Of a stretch of DNA of 64,000 nucleotides, positions 14,001-26,119 are shown one piece after another; positions within the stretch are counted from its first letter, which is position 1, and each line of letters starts with the position of its first letter. The stretch is taken from assembly GCF_024713975.1 (NCBI RefSeq), contig NC_091094.1, positions 19,118,501 through 19,182,500 on the forward strand, in the 5' to 3' direction. Below the pieces are notes generated by a model. That model had not been told where the DNA came from and did not search any database. It saw nothing but the letters and a program-made list of their open reading frames with translations. Made by a program: the position numbers and the translations under genes. The DNA is from Paralichthys olivaceus. Its lineage: Eukaryota > Chordata > Actinopteri > Pleuronectiformes > Paralichthyidae.

Positions 14001-17000
14001 AAAGTTTGTTGGGGCTTACTGAAACTTTTACTGTAAAACAATCAGCCCTTGTTTATAATTAAACCCTGAGTCAATTCAGATATTACTGCTTGTCAGCTCT
14101 TTTGCCTCTTTTTGGAGGCACATTATTTTCTATGTGTCAGTTAAGAAAACCCTGAACACACAAAGCTGCCCCCTCTTCCATCACCAAGAAAAATAAAATC
14201 AAAGCCCACCCTTCCATCACAAATAACTGCTGCTGATGTTTGCTGAGGAAAATTCCACTACATTAAGCTGGTGTTTGAATTTTTAATTATCTCCATCCCC
14301 TAAAATGCAGCTTGATAATCTGTAAGTTGAATATGTTGAGTTCATTCAATAGAAAAGAATAGCTCAACATATAATGTGTGACAGTTCCTTTCTCTCTTTC
14401 TCAGCATGTCATCAGATATAAGAACTGTATGTGTGAATGTGTTAGCTGCGGTACAATCTGCTCCCCTCCCTCCACCGGGTTTAGTCAAACATAATACTTA
14501 GTTCTACAATAGCTTCTAGTAGGAATACATAAAGTAGTGCACTGGTAAAAAAAGCAGTGATTAGTTTTAGTTTTCAATCAATCAGCCCGTCCCTCATAGT
14601 GTTGCTATGTATGTCCTATTTCACATTTAACAGTGACAGATTTACTACTTAATGTTTCACGTTGAAGAAAACAACTTTAGGTTTCTCATTTATAGCCAGT
14701 TAATGAAATGAGGACTGTGTCTGGTCACTGTAGCATTTGCTAATGTTAACTTTAGCTGTGGCTCCAGAAGCAGGGGGAACCAAAAGGTTGGTGGTTGGGT
14801 TTTTGTTTGAAGACGATTGGCTGGTGCCTCCTTTGCTGCATGAAAGGTTGTGTCTCATCATTCTTTCTCTTCTGTCTCTGTAGCTTATCTGTAAGATAAG
14901 AGTTGTCTCCCCTCTACACCATATTTTATCCACATATAGATCTACTGTGTGTTTAATATGTCATTTTACATCTCAGATATGTAGTTAGCCGCAATCTTAC
15001 TTGTTTGCACAGCACGTTTGGCTCATTGCTTGCATGTGCACTGAGCACACAAGGATATGCACAATCCCTTCATCAGTATTTAAATTAGGACAGGCGTCAG
15101 TTCTGAATGCTTGACCATCTGCCTGTGTTCTCTCCGCCCTCAGAGGGACTTAGACAGCATGACAGTGGCTAACAGTCGGCCTGTTGTGTTTGCACAGAAG
15201 CAGTCTGAAATCTGTCATGGCCTCTGTTTATATGAAGGGCAAAGCACTTGTGTCTCACCCTGTGTTTGGGTGTCAGTGTGGGGTGGATCTCCTCCTTAAG
15301 TGTGAAACTTTATAAACTATAATTGTATTTCTGTGGAATCATTGTCCTTCAATAAGTCATAAACCTACAATAGGTTAGGGGACTTTTTGAATTATGTGAG
15401 TCAAAAGGGAAAATTAAGTACTACTTCCTCCAACTTTAACGAGTTTGTTATATAAATGTCTATTCATATTGAGTGCCAATTTAAGTGTCACTTGTTTGGG
15501 ATTATGTTTGACTGTTCCTTAATGTTTTTTTATTTGTTTGTTTGTTTAATACTTTTCTAGTATTTCAGTAAATGGCAGTGGATGGAGCAATAACATTTAG
15601 GTGGATCATGTAATTTCCGCAGGAGCAGTTGCATGATAACACAGACTGTAATGTGTATACCCAAAACACAGAAAGTATGAATTTGATCATCATAATCACA
15701 AATCATTGGCTGGAGAAATTAGCAAAAATCTACAATATTCACATTCTGTGTGTGTTATTGTAAAACTATTTGCTCTCAGGCAGATTAGGTCAGGAAACAT
15801 AGAATCTGTAAATCAAGCATCTGCAGTGAGGACAGAGGAAGCAGTTTCCACACCTCAGACCACAGTGTGTCAGTCAGCCACATTTCAAATCCAGAAAATG
15901 TGCACAACAACAGTTAAAGCATAATATGAACTCTTTATTATAATGATAATAATACTAATATAAATAGAGGCATCTCTGTCTATCTGTCTGTTTCATCCAG
16001 TTGATTAAAAACTTGGCAGGTATACTATTGATTCAAGCAGATGAATGATATATTGAGAATTGCACAACAATTCAATCCAATGCAATGTATCACAGCATTT
16101 TTATGTACTGCTAATTTCCAATGACCGCACCGTATTTCTTTTTGAACTGCACCTGCTATTACCATGGTAACCATGTTTTCTATTGAACTAGTAGGTATTT
16201 GAAATTTATATTTTTGCAATACCCAAGGGTACGTAATTGTTTTTAGTCTTGTGTTTTCTTGAGATTTGAAGAGCATTCTCTCAAGTTTTTCTTATTTTAG
16301 CACAACATTTACTTTAGGGGATTGCTGGCTATGCATTTAAAGAACGTTTTCAGATATACTTTGAGTACAATACTTAACTTGAGTTGTTTGGAAAGAGTCT
16401 GAAAGCTGCCACAGTTAAAAAGTAGTTTGTTTGATATTGAAATGCAAACTTTAGCCATGTTTCAAGTCACATACAGACAAAGTTTTCATTCCTTTTGCAG
16501 ACACATCATACATTTTCTGTGCAGCAAAGTCATTAAGCTAAAATAAGAAGAAAATCAAACGTTTATCTCTTGCTGCCACCGAGGGACACTAAACAGAGAG
16601 TGGTTCTATTTTGACAAATAGAGACAACAGACAAGTTTGGGATGATTGGCAAACAACAGCTGGGAAGGAGGATAACTGGAGCCTGGAATTCAGCGTCACA
16701 AGTGTCAGTCACAACGTCTAATTAAAACAAAGCCGGCAGTGTTAATGAGAAATGATGAGTGAATGTCCTGCAGCTCTCATTTCTGTCACTTTACCTTTGA
16801 CAAACTCATCAGCAAAGAAAGACTCTGTGATCTCAAGAAATTGTGTTGACGAAGTTAAAATTATTGAGTCAGAAAAGGACTGTCCTCCTGTTTGTGCATG
16901 AGTGTGAAAATATACACTTTACAGAATTATTTCAATATTGGCCGCAAGTAAAACTACATTACTACAAACCTCAGATTTGCAACATAAAATTCTAATGTTT

Positions 17001-17738
17001 TTGTTTCTTACTAATTTATATTCAAGTATAAAGGTCAGACAACAACAAAAAAACATGATGAATAACTTTAAGCTGCATCCTTTTTTATATGAAAGCTCCT
17101 CTGCACTCCATGCGATGAAGGTCGACTTCAGTGAAGAAAAATGTACCTCACCTAATTCAGAGTGACAGTGTGTCTAAAGACTACCCAATATGTTGCGTGA
17201 CACTGGGCAGGAAGCAGGTTTGTCAACATCTATAAATTCTATGTGAAGCCACAGATAAAATCTTTAAAAAATGTCTTAGCTAAAATTAAATCTTTGTCAC
17301 TTCTCACAGCTGTGTCTAATGTGTAAATATGTGACGTTTTCACAATAAAAGGAAATATTCTTTTACAATACAAGATTTTAATTGTGTGATAAAAATGGAA
17401 ATTTGACCCAAAGAAAATATAATATATAAAATTCTATCACAAACGTATTTACAAAAATGTTTCTTGGAAATTGTATCCATCACCAAGGGAGTGCATTGTG
17501 GTGCAATGTCCTGATGTGTGCATTATTACGATTTATTTAACTGTCACTTTAAACCCACTCCTTGGCTGCTGTCACCTACAACAGGCGTATCTTTTTTCTT
17601 ACCAGCAGTGAGTGTGAGTTATCTAGGTGGTTTCCTGTATTGCTTTACCCTTAATAATCAGAAAGGTTTTTATCAGATTGAGACAACTTCTCCCCCTCCC
17701 TTTACCAAATTTACACAACCAGCATCTACGGAAGAACA

Positions 17739-17759
17739 TATATATATATATATATATAT
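17739..17759. repeat. (AT)n microsatellite
   Basis: A perfect TA/AT run of about 21 bp, roughly 330 bp downstream of the stop codon of the small minus-strand membrane-protein gene. Confidence 0.85.
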
Positions 17760-18092
17760 GGGGTTAACTGGTTAGCATGCTGACTTAATTGAAAAGAAGT
17801 GATAGAAGTAAAACGAGTGAACATTGGCGATGCTTTCTGGGTAAAGGGGTGAAGTTTGATGCTGAACTTGCATCTAGGTTGAAACATTGGCCATGTAACA
17901 ATAGCAAAACTCACAAATAGGTCTTTTAAAAAGAAAAAGCCTCCAGCCCCATTTGATGATGTTGCATGTTATCCTTTCAGCTGATCAGGTGTTTAACAGA
18001 CAAAACATTGGACAAACGGCTGTTGCATATCTTAGTCTTGTCTAGACTTGCTCTTCCTTATGCTTGAATGTGGTCTGCGTTGAACTTCAGCT

Positions 18093-19370
18093 TCAGCCCT
18101 CCTCTATATCAGAGTACTCAAATGAACCAGAGCCAGAATGTGTGATGTCTCCAGGCCCCTGTCCAGTCAGTAGATTGACTGTTTCCTGTAAGAATTGTCT
18201 CTCTTTCTCCAAGGCTTCATATTCTCTCACAATTCTTCTCAGCTGCTTCTTGCAGCAGGAACATTCCTGCGTTAGAAACAGTTCAGGATCTGGAATCTCA
18301 CACAAATCTGCTAGTATGGACAAATTCAATGGAAACTCATCTGAAGCTTCTTTTGAATACACTGTAAAGAAAAAACAGAAATTGCAAGTTTTGGTTGCAA
18401 AATACTCAAGACATATTTTCATAGACACCAATATTCTGATATAAACCAGATTAAGACAATAGTCTGAATAAGAACCTGCTGTGTGAAGAGCATTTTATGA
18501 TAACCCAACGTGAATAAGGTCAAAATCAAAATAAGCAATAATCAAATTGAAATATGTGAAGCATTCCGACCTTCGTCACATTACATAGAAATGTGTCTTT
18601 TCACAGTATTTTGTGACATTGATGTGGTGTTTAAAAGAAAAGCAAGGAAAAAAACATTGTTGCAAGTAGCCAACGTTTGCTAGCTTCTCCTCTCTGTCAT
18701 TTTTCAGTAGAGGTATTAATTATTTAAGCGTAAACAAGATGGATAAAATATTGAGTATATGGTAGCATCGTGCATTAACCTAATTCAAGTTTTGGAACTC
18801 ATGTACATCGTAATTAGAGTAACGTCTTATTCAGATTAAGAACAATAGTCAGATTATTGGTGTCTATGTACACGTAGTCATTGATTGCTAGTGAGCTGAT
18901 GCTCTTATTGTGTTTGTGTGAAAGAATATTGTTGCGTACAACTTACAGGTGAGACGCAGTGAGATATTAAGGATGGCCTGTAAAACACACAGCACTGCTA
19001 AGGTTACAACCACGATCTTGAGGAGTCTTCTCTCTGTGTGACACAAACACATCTGTTATCCAGAGAAGTGACACTACTATCTAACCTCCAACATCTGATC
19101 ACACATTAGTCTAAAATAATTGGACTGTTAATCTTTATTATTTTATATCCAATTATTTTACAGAAATAAAAACAGTGTATAACTTCTGAAGAATGTGAAG
19201 ATATGTAGCTGTTTGAGTAAACTAGATCTAGACCTGATAAAAGATTCTTTGTTAGTCTCGGTTTACTCGCTGCTCTTACCTGATGGTTCAGTCTTAATAC
19301 TGTTTTTCTCAGCTCCCTGAAGATGGTCTACATTGGCGTAGTCAGAAGACTCTGGCTCCTGTGCCATCAT
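18093..19370 (-). CDS. Small type II membrane protein with ITIM-like motif (unrecognised)
   Basis: Three minus-strand exons join in frame into 148 residues: 19280-19370, 18947-19033 and 18361 down to a TGA at 18093-18095. Donors are GTAAGA and GTAAGT and acceptors are CAG. Residues 1-35 are polar with no signal peptide and contain S9-D-Y-A-N-V14, which fits the ITIM pattern (S/I/V/L)xYxx(I/V/L). Residues 36-56 form a hydrophobic membrane span flanked by R/K on its N-terminal side, giving a type II orientation. The outside part has a Cys cluster (CSCC), a charged segment likely to be coiled coil, and an acidic C-terminal tail. It resembles the cytoplasmic, membrane and stalk parts of C-type-lectin-like leukocyte receptors but has no lectin domain. 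An ETS/PU.1-like AAAGGAAGTT lies about 80 bp upstream. I do not recognise the family; an immune role is inference. The start could be either of two adjacent ATGs. Confidence 0.6.
18417..18886. mobile_element. MITE with about 54-bp terminal inverted repeats
   Basis: The left end (18,417-18,475, beginning near CATAGACACCAATATTCTGA) is the reverse complement, with mismatches, of the right end (18,831-18,886, ending near TTGGTGTCTATGTACACG). About 360 bp of non-coding sequence lies between. The element fills most of intron 2 (18,362-18,946) of the small membrane-protein gene. It has no transposase, so it is a non-autonomous element. I did not resolve a target site duplication. Confidence 0.7.
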
Positions 19371-19917
19371 GCTGATCTGTTGTGAGATTCTGTTCCTACA
19401 CTTTCTGATACATTGCTGGACTCTGGGTTTTTCTTCATGTGTTTCAAATAAAGGAAGTTGGTAGTTTATTTGAGGAAATGATTTGGTTTCGTCTTGTTAA
19501 AAGTCAGCCTCCGGAGTGATTAAAATAGACAAAAGCCTTATCTCTGTATCTATTCATTCTCACTTATTGTATCCATCTAACTATTATCTATACCACTTAT
19601 TCTGTAATCACAGGGACAACATAGAGAAAAACTCATATTTACAATGTTTGAAAACATATTACATATACATACTGTACATTTTCTCAAAAGTCACACAAAA
19701 ATAAACACAAAAAAAACTTAAAAAGACTGACCCCTCCACCTTGTTCAGGAGTAAGTAGAAAAAATATAGATTATCTTTTTTATTACAGTCATAGGTTATT
19801 GTATAGAATTGTATTAGATTGTAATAGTAGATATGATACAGTATTTGTTTTTATAGTTAATACTATTACTGTATATTTTATACTAAAATATAGAAAATAT
19901 TTGTAAGCTTGAATACC

Positions 19918-20140
19918 ACTCAGTAGAGTGTATTCCACCGCCAAGGCCCAACAGTCCCCTTACAAAACCAGATTCAAATTCATTCAATCCAGATTTTTAT
20001 TTGGATCTGCACTAAATTGCACAAACTCATAAATATCTTGATTTTTTTGCATTAAGATGCATGAATTATTCTCTGAGTAAGCAAAGAAAATAATGTGAAT
20101 ATACACCAACATTTAATGGGTTCTTTCCTTATCCATACCA
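19918..20140 (-). repeat. Dispersed fish repeat, copy B (CCGCCAAGG family)
   Basis: Read on minus, it shares the 'GAACCCATTAAATGTTGG' block, the 'GCAGATCCAAATAAAAATCT' block and the end 'GACTGTTGGGCCTTGGCGG' with copies at 3.45 and 22.88 kb. The plus-strand left edge is CACTCAGTAGAGTG next to CCGCCAAGG. It is probably a non-autonomous transposon. Confidence 0.75.
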
Positions 20141-20829
20141 CATCCTTCCTGGCCTGCTAAATAACAAACAAAAAGGATTGTTTTTTCTAAATTAAACAAC
20201 TGAATTTAATAAAGATGTTTGATTTTTTTGTTAAACACAGTAACTAGATAAAACTAGGCTTCATCCCATCTTTTCATTTGACCATTGGATCTGTCTGACA
20301 TCACAGAGGCAACATTGTCTTTGACCAAGCAGCAGGGGGACGTATCATGGGATGAAGAATACAGCCTTGATAATGCTTCAGCAGCCTCATCACCACATGC
20401 CTCCTCCAGTGCTTGTACAAAGTGCTATAGACTCATGGGGATACTGCAATCATTTCTCTTCCATAAAAAGGAGTGCTCTCTGTTGGTTCTTTTATTCCTC
20501 GAGCCTTATTTGCGAACTGAAAAGCAACAGGTGTTTGCCCATGTAAGGAGTCAGTGGTGTGACTGGTGGGTAAAATTTAGCAAGTTGAATAGCGGTGATT
20601 TCCATTTGAACATGAGATTCTTTCAGTTAAGAGCCAAAACAGAGATCTCCTGAGAGTTTTGGTCATTATGTCCCAGACTCTGGTGTTATCACTTGACAAA
20701 AGCTGTCGATGGTTTTTCACAGCCATTCTGCGCAAATATACAGCCATGTTTCAATGCATTGGGAAATATTCATCTTATAAATCCCTTCAAATATACAAAA
20801 CAAGAAAATGTTTGTATTTGTTGTATTTT

Positions 20830-20990
20830 AAGCTGTTTTCAGGCATGAATTCGGGGGAATGTCCGCACAATCAGGTCTTTAACTCATGAATAACGCAGCA
20901 GGAGATTTTCCGCTCAGACATCAACAACACAGAAACCTCCGGAGTGTTCAGGAGGGGTGGTGCAGCAGTATAGAGGCAGGATGTAATGTT
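20830..20990 (+). repeat. Dispersed repeat family 2, copy 1
   Basis: It begins AGCTGTTTTCAGGCATGAAT and continues through a GCAGGAGATT block and an ACCTCCGGAG block. Related copies occur in evc intron 15 (about 44,811-44,850) and, inverted, in evc2 intron 15 (about 56,760-56,945). No coding capacity is seen. Confidence 0.55.
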
Positions 20991-21774
20991 CAGAATTCAC
21001 GATATATTACTTGCATGCATTACTTTTCCTGCATTTTTAGCAAGACAAGCACCAAACATAACCTGGTGCCTGTCCAGATTACATTTATGTGTGAACTCTT
21101 ATCCACTCAATTATACAGATTCCCTGGAGGGGTGGGAATCCAGGGAAGAAGATGTCCGTCAGGTGAGCAGGCTGCCACTGTCAAAAAAAAAACTTTATCA
21201 GTTCAAATTAAAGCGTCACTGGTGCAAATGATACTAGTGCCGACAATACTGCACCACACCCATATCATAACAACAACGGGGGAACCATGCATGATGGAGT
21301 TGGGGAGAAGGGTGAAATTAATGGGTGTGTTGCTACAGAAGAGCTGCCTCATGACAGCAAGGTGGATTACAAGGTGATTGCAAGGTGCAACAGTGCATTC
21401 TAGTGGCCAACAGGAGAATCACAGGACATCTTCGACAAGTGAGCTCTGGATTTTTGTTGGGCTTTCATTGGTGGTTTCAGTTAATGTCAAATGTTTTCTA
21501 AATCAGCAATTTAATTTAATGTAGTTTAATCCACAGTGACCAGCTTTTTTTCTGTTGTGACATGTTCCATGTATCTGCTGCCTTCCTAATCTGAGGAATG
21601 ATCATGACACGAGGCCCACATTAGTAACAACAGATTATTTAATAATGCTTCAACAATGCTGAGGAGCTAAACTGACTAAACCATCTGATAATGCCAGTGG
21701 TGTAGAGTTAAGTGAAGCTCATGAAAAAGAGACTGGAAAAAATACCAATATACCGAGTTTGGAAGACATAAGTA

Positions 21775-21777
<3 letters not shown>

Positions 21778-21829
<52 letters not shown>
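21778..21829. repeat. (TG)n microsatellite
   Basis: A perfect TG run of about 52 bp, followed by TACACACA. The cysteine-valine frames across it are artefacts of the repeat. Confidence 0.97.
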
Positions 21830-21831
<2 letters not shown>

Positions 21832-22298
21832 ACACAGTTACACCCATCCATGCAGAAAAACAATCCCAAACTCAGAAGCAGTGGCACACAAATACCTGCA
21901 TTCATGGTCACTGCACACATTCACTGGAAAATACTCAGCCATTCATGCACTGAGCCTCTCTCACAGTATTCCATATCATTTACCTGGGCACACACATTCA
22001 CATTAAATTACATGACTTCAGATGCACTCATGCAGGAGGACACACACAAACACACAGCTGCATTCTCACAGGTATTTCATTGTGTACGTGTGTGTGTTTG
22101 TATACACATGTGAGGAAACAGTGCAAACAATGGCATCAGTCATTGGTCAGCGAGTTCCTACAGTGAGCTGCCATCAGGCCATGATGTCACTCTGCCAACA
22201 GGAAACCTTCAAGCCAAAAAAGATGTTGATTCTTGAAGAATGATATTTTTTTCCTAGCAGTGTGGTTGTAGAGATAGTTGTATTTTATGATTTGTTTG

Positions 22299-22437
22299 GA
22301 CCAATTTGGTCCAGACTAGCTCAATAACTATTAAATGGATATCCATGAAATTAAAACAACATTCATGCTCCCCAGAGGATGAATCATTGTGGCATTGGTG
22401 ATCTTTTCCACCAGCGGCACTTATAGGTCAAAGCCTT
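22299..22437 (+). repeat. Dispersed fish repeat (GGTCCAGACT family)
   Basis: The run contains TTTGGTCCAGACTAGCTCAA, ACTATTAAATGGATATCCAT and CCCCAGAGGATGAATC in the order of a very common fish interspersed repeat. It is non-coding. Recognition is from general familiarity with the family, not from a search. Confidence 0.65.
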
Positions 22438-22879
22438 AACTTACCCTGTGAGAGCCACATGTGAGGGAAACCTCTCCAAGGACGGGCATAAGTGCAATAG
22501 ATGTGTGTAGCTAAACACATCAACAAAATGACAATATTTACAACATTAATTAGAAGATGTTTTAATAAAATGGAAAGGTATGTCAATGTTTAAAGTATTT
22601 ATACATAAGAAAATGTCTAATAGAAATCAAGGGAGCAGCAATGACGATTGAATTGCTGGAATTATGCTGATCACACTAAAATAAAAAAAGGTCAAGATTT
22701 GTGCTTTTGATTAAATTGTCTTATTAACCATTGGACAATTGCAGTGAAATGTAGTATAAGTTAATACACATAGTTTTTATGTAGCACCAACTTCAGGTCA
22801 GAATTTTAATTAAATAAATGAATCAATTCTTGTCACACTGCCACTGTATGTAGCTGCCCTTTCAGTTTAGTGCTTATTA

Positions 22880-23035
22880 CCTCCGCCAAGGAGGTTATGT
22901 TTTCATCAGGGCTCGTTTGTTTGTGTTTGTCTGTCTGTCTACAGGTTGGATTAAAATGACATTTCAGTGCAGATCTAGGATTTTGTTTTTAATTGTGCAG
23001 ATCCAAATAAAAATCTAGCTCTAGTGGATGTAAAC
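22880..23035 (+). repeat. Dispersed fish repeat, copy C (CCGCCAAGG family)
   Basis: It starts with the canonical edge CCTCCGCCAAGGAGGTTATG and is internally truncated. It continues through GCAGATCCAAATAAAAATCT to GTGGATGTAAACTTGAT, matching copies at 3.45 and 19.92 kb. Confidence 0.75.
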
Positions 23036-26000
23036 TTGATTTCATTGGGTGCAGGGTTTTTCTAGGTAGCTACTGTTATAATGCTAACATGATAAACTAG
23101 CAGGATAAACCATAAAACCTGCTTACCGCGAGTATGTAAGCAAAACAACTTGGTGACAGTATTAGTAAAACTCAGAGTTTCACAGTAGCATTTCCTCTCA
23201 CACTGACCAATGAAGAGAACTTTGACACATTTTTACGCCCCAAACTTTTTTTTGTTGTCACACAGTCACAATCGCTCTTGTATTGTCAGTTTATTCAGTA
23301 CTAATAAAAAGTTTCTCCAAGTTCTATTTTAGGATTCTTGACAGCCAGAGACATCCTTTTATATTGTTTTGCATTATGTCACCTAGTGTACCATTGCTGA
23401 ATCTGACTGCAGGGACATGCATATGTTGAGTTGAAGTCTGTTTCCCCCATCGAATAGTGATTCTCTTCCCTTTCACAAGGCAGCATGGAGACAGCTGTTG
23501 AGGGTCAGCTTCAGAGGTCAGGTCTAGTAGAAAGCCAGTGTTAGGGGTTGGGTAGACATTCAATCTGAGGTTAGGGTAAAGGGAATCATGAATCAATGGA
23601 CAAACAGCCTCAGACATTAGATGAACTTGTGAAGGATGACCACATCCTAACGTCTCCTCCTTCTCTTCCGAGGAGGCTGTACGAGCCAGATGTGGTGTGT
23701 TGTTTCTCATTAGAGACATGCAGCTCGCTCTCTTTTCCTGCTGAAACAAATGCTCCATATGTGACAGCTGGATTTGAGTACTTAGTTAAGTGGAAGAAAA
23801 TGAATCAAAGCCCTTGCCATCTTTTTTGACAATTTGTCTAATTCTTGCCTGGTATGTCCATTTGTGGTGGAAGAGGAGGAACAGAGCATGTGAGAGAGAG
23901 AAAGTGTCTTTGGACCAGCTGCACAGCAAATCTGTTTATTCTGCACAATTTGGCATCAAACACAACAGACTGCTGAGTGCCTGCTACTGCTTGTGGTGCC
24001 CCATTAAAATGGAATTTATTGCTGCCTTAAGAGCAAGTCCAAATTACACATTTTCCCTCTCTGCTCCATCCTCCTCCCTCTCTTCCTCCCCCTCTCTCTC
24101 ATTTGCACTCCTTCTTCGTCTCTGACTGTGGTGACGTTAGTGGTTTGGGTTTCTTTTCCCACTCCTCTGCAGCAGTGTAGCTGTCAGACACGTGGCTCAT
24201 TACAGAGCAGGTACAGCAGGCATGCCCACCTACCTGTCGCCCATCACGGTCATCTTCTCTGTCACCTGTGAGTGGCGCTCAGACATTAAACTGATTAGAG
24301 CCTGCGCTGTTGGTAAATGTGGTGGCATCTTATGCAACTAGCGCCTCACACAGGGAAAATCATTTTTAGGGATTTGCCCTTCACTCTCTCCTCAGATGCC
24401 AGTCGCTTGATTGAGAGGTGTCATCTGAACATGTAGATGTTCTTGTCATTCGGAAACAAACGATGTTATGCTGCCTCTTTTAGAAGATGGCTTGTGTTTG
24501 ACAGACTGAAATAATCCATCCCCACTTAAGCTTTAGGACATATCATATAATCAGCCTGAAAAGCTGTTACCCATTAGTTTACACTCGCAACCAGACATTG
24601 AACTTATGCTGTAAAGAGGGTGTGAACTCTGGGCCCACATCTCGCTCCATAAATCTCTTCAGCTAATGATAAATTCATATTTAATGACCGTGGCCATCGT
24701 CTGGAAAGGAGGAGCATTCTTTCATTATTACCTCTTCCCCCCGCTGCTTGGTCGAGATAATTGATTTTTCTGTGGTAACAAGGTATCGACCACGCATGGT
24801 AGCCGGGCTAAGACGGCGGTTCGATTCAAAGGAGGGAGAGGGAGCAGGGGGGTTGTGAACGAGGGATGAAGCCACAGAAGAGATGGAGTGAGAGAGCAGG
24901 GGTATTGAAAGCCCAGAGAAACTCACAGGTGGGTGTATATTGGACAATGACTCTTTTTTTTCCATCTTCTGGATTTTAAAGGCAGATTGTAGTTTGGTAT
25001 TTCAGTGTCGTGCATTTCATTTACCAAATGGAAAGCATATTGATCACACAGTCTGTCACATAATTCACTGAAAACAGTATGAGAAACAAATCTGGAGGAT
25101 CACTTCTGCAGCACATGCTTAGCCTGCTAAGGAGGCAGCGTGTTAGTCGTGGTCGTCATGTTTATAAATCTGCAGCTTTTCACGTTTTCCTCCCTAAACT
25201 GTCGCTGCTTCTTTTCCTCAGAACATTTTTATGTCACTTGAAATGCAAATCTGTATGAAGCCTGGCCTCATCCAGCAGTAAATCTTACAAACTAGCAAGC
25301 TGGTTCTGCAACACAGAAATGCCTCTGGCAAGTGAAAAAATATACAAAAGTGTTTTATGTAACAAAAAACAAGACATGTAAAAAAACAAAAAATATTTGT
25401 CTAGTTGTTAACACGACTTTTTACTTTAACAAACGTATTGATTAGGTATATGATCGGATGGGTGGATTTGACTGGCACTTATTGAGCTGACATCTCTGAG
25501 GTGCTGACATTATTGGCTCTGGCCTCGAACAGACAGCTGCGGACACACTGTACATGCTGCTCAGCGAGAGCTTGACACCTATAGACTGTATTTTCAATCA
25601 GTCAATACCAGCGATAACTGAACCTTATGAAATTGAATAATGCATTGATCTTACGCCGCTTCCATAGATGGTAATAGCACTGTTCTCTCCTTTGGCATCA
25701 CTGCTTGCAGTTGACTGTATAAATAAGGAATTAAACAGTGCTGTTGTTGTTGTGTGTTTACTAGCTTACATTGTAATTTATTTAAGAGCTCTTAATTGGA
25801 CTAGTTACTCATTTGGCCCTCAATGGTCCCACAGCAGAGCAGAGCTCCATCACGACACACTGGGGCATGCTGGAATGTGGAGCTGCAGAGACGCACTGTA
25901 CACAGCCAGCTGTTTGATGTCTGCAGCCTGCGAGCGTATGCTGCATCGTACAGCATAAACACACAATCCCCCCGATGAGGACAGATAGACACACAGGAGA

Positions 26001-26084
26001 CCTTATTTCAGGCTAATGAACTATTAATGTTGATTTGAAATTCAAACATTTTTTCGAGACTTTCCTCTGCAGTTGTTTGTTGCG

Positions 26085-26119
26085 CTGTGTGAGTGTGTGT
26101 GTGTGTGAGTGTGTGAGTG
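26085..26119. repeat. (GT)n / GAGTGT simple repeat
   Basis: A short imperfect GTGTGT and GAGTGTGT tract of about 35 bp. Confidence 0.8.

Larger units (their letters stand above)
1..18092. other. Gene-poor AT-rich intergenic region
   Basis: I see no coding exon here that is both conserved in character and bounded by splice sites. The open frames are short, low in complexity or run through repeats. What can be seen is listed separately: microsatellites, a retroelement scrap near 3.2 kb, copies of dispersed fish repeats near 3.5, 5.3 and 7.6 kb, and an isolated promoter-like patch at 1.3-1.46 kb. Some unique AT-rich stretches (for example 8.9-9.0 kb) look like possible conserved noncoding sequence. 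The region could be a distal regulatory desert or introns of a gene whose exons lie outside the window. Confidence 0.6.

Noticed and set aside
20285-20653. 122-residue plus-strand open frame
   Set aside because: No recognised domain, no splice context, atypical composition, and next to repeat sequence; likely chance.
20886-21377. 163-residue plus-strand open frame
   Set aside because: It begins inside a dispersed repeat copy and has no domain or conserved character.
21759-22113. Cys/Val and Thr/His repeat proteins
   Set aside because: Translations of the TG microsatellite, not genes.
23324-23758. 144-residue minus-strand open frame
   Set aside because: No signal, domain or splice sites; sequence looks like random intergenic translation.
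24790-24835. tRNA-like B box (GGTTCGATTCAA)
   Set aside because: No A box at the right distance, no acceptor stem pairing and no terminator; not a tRNA.
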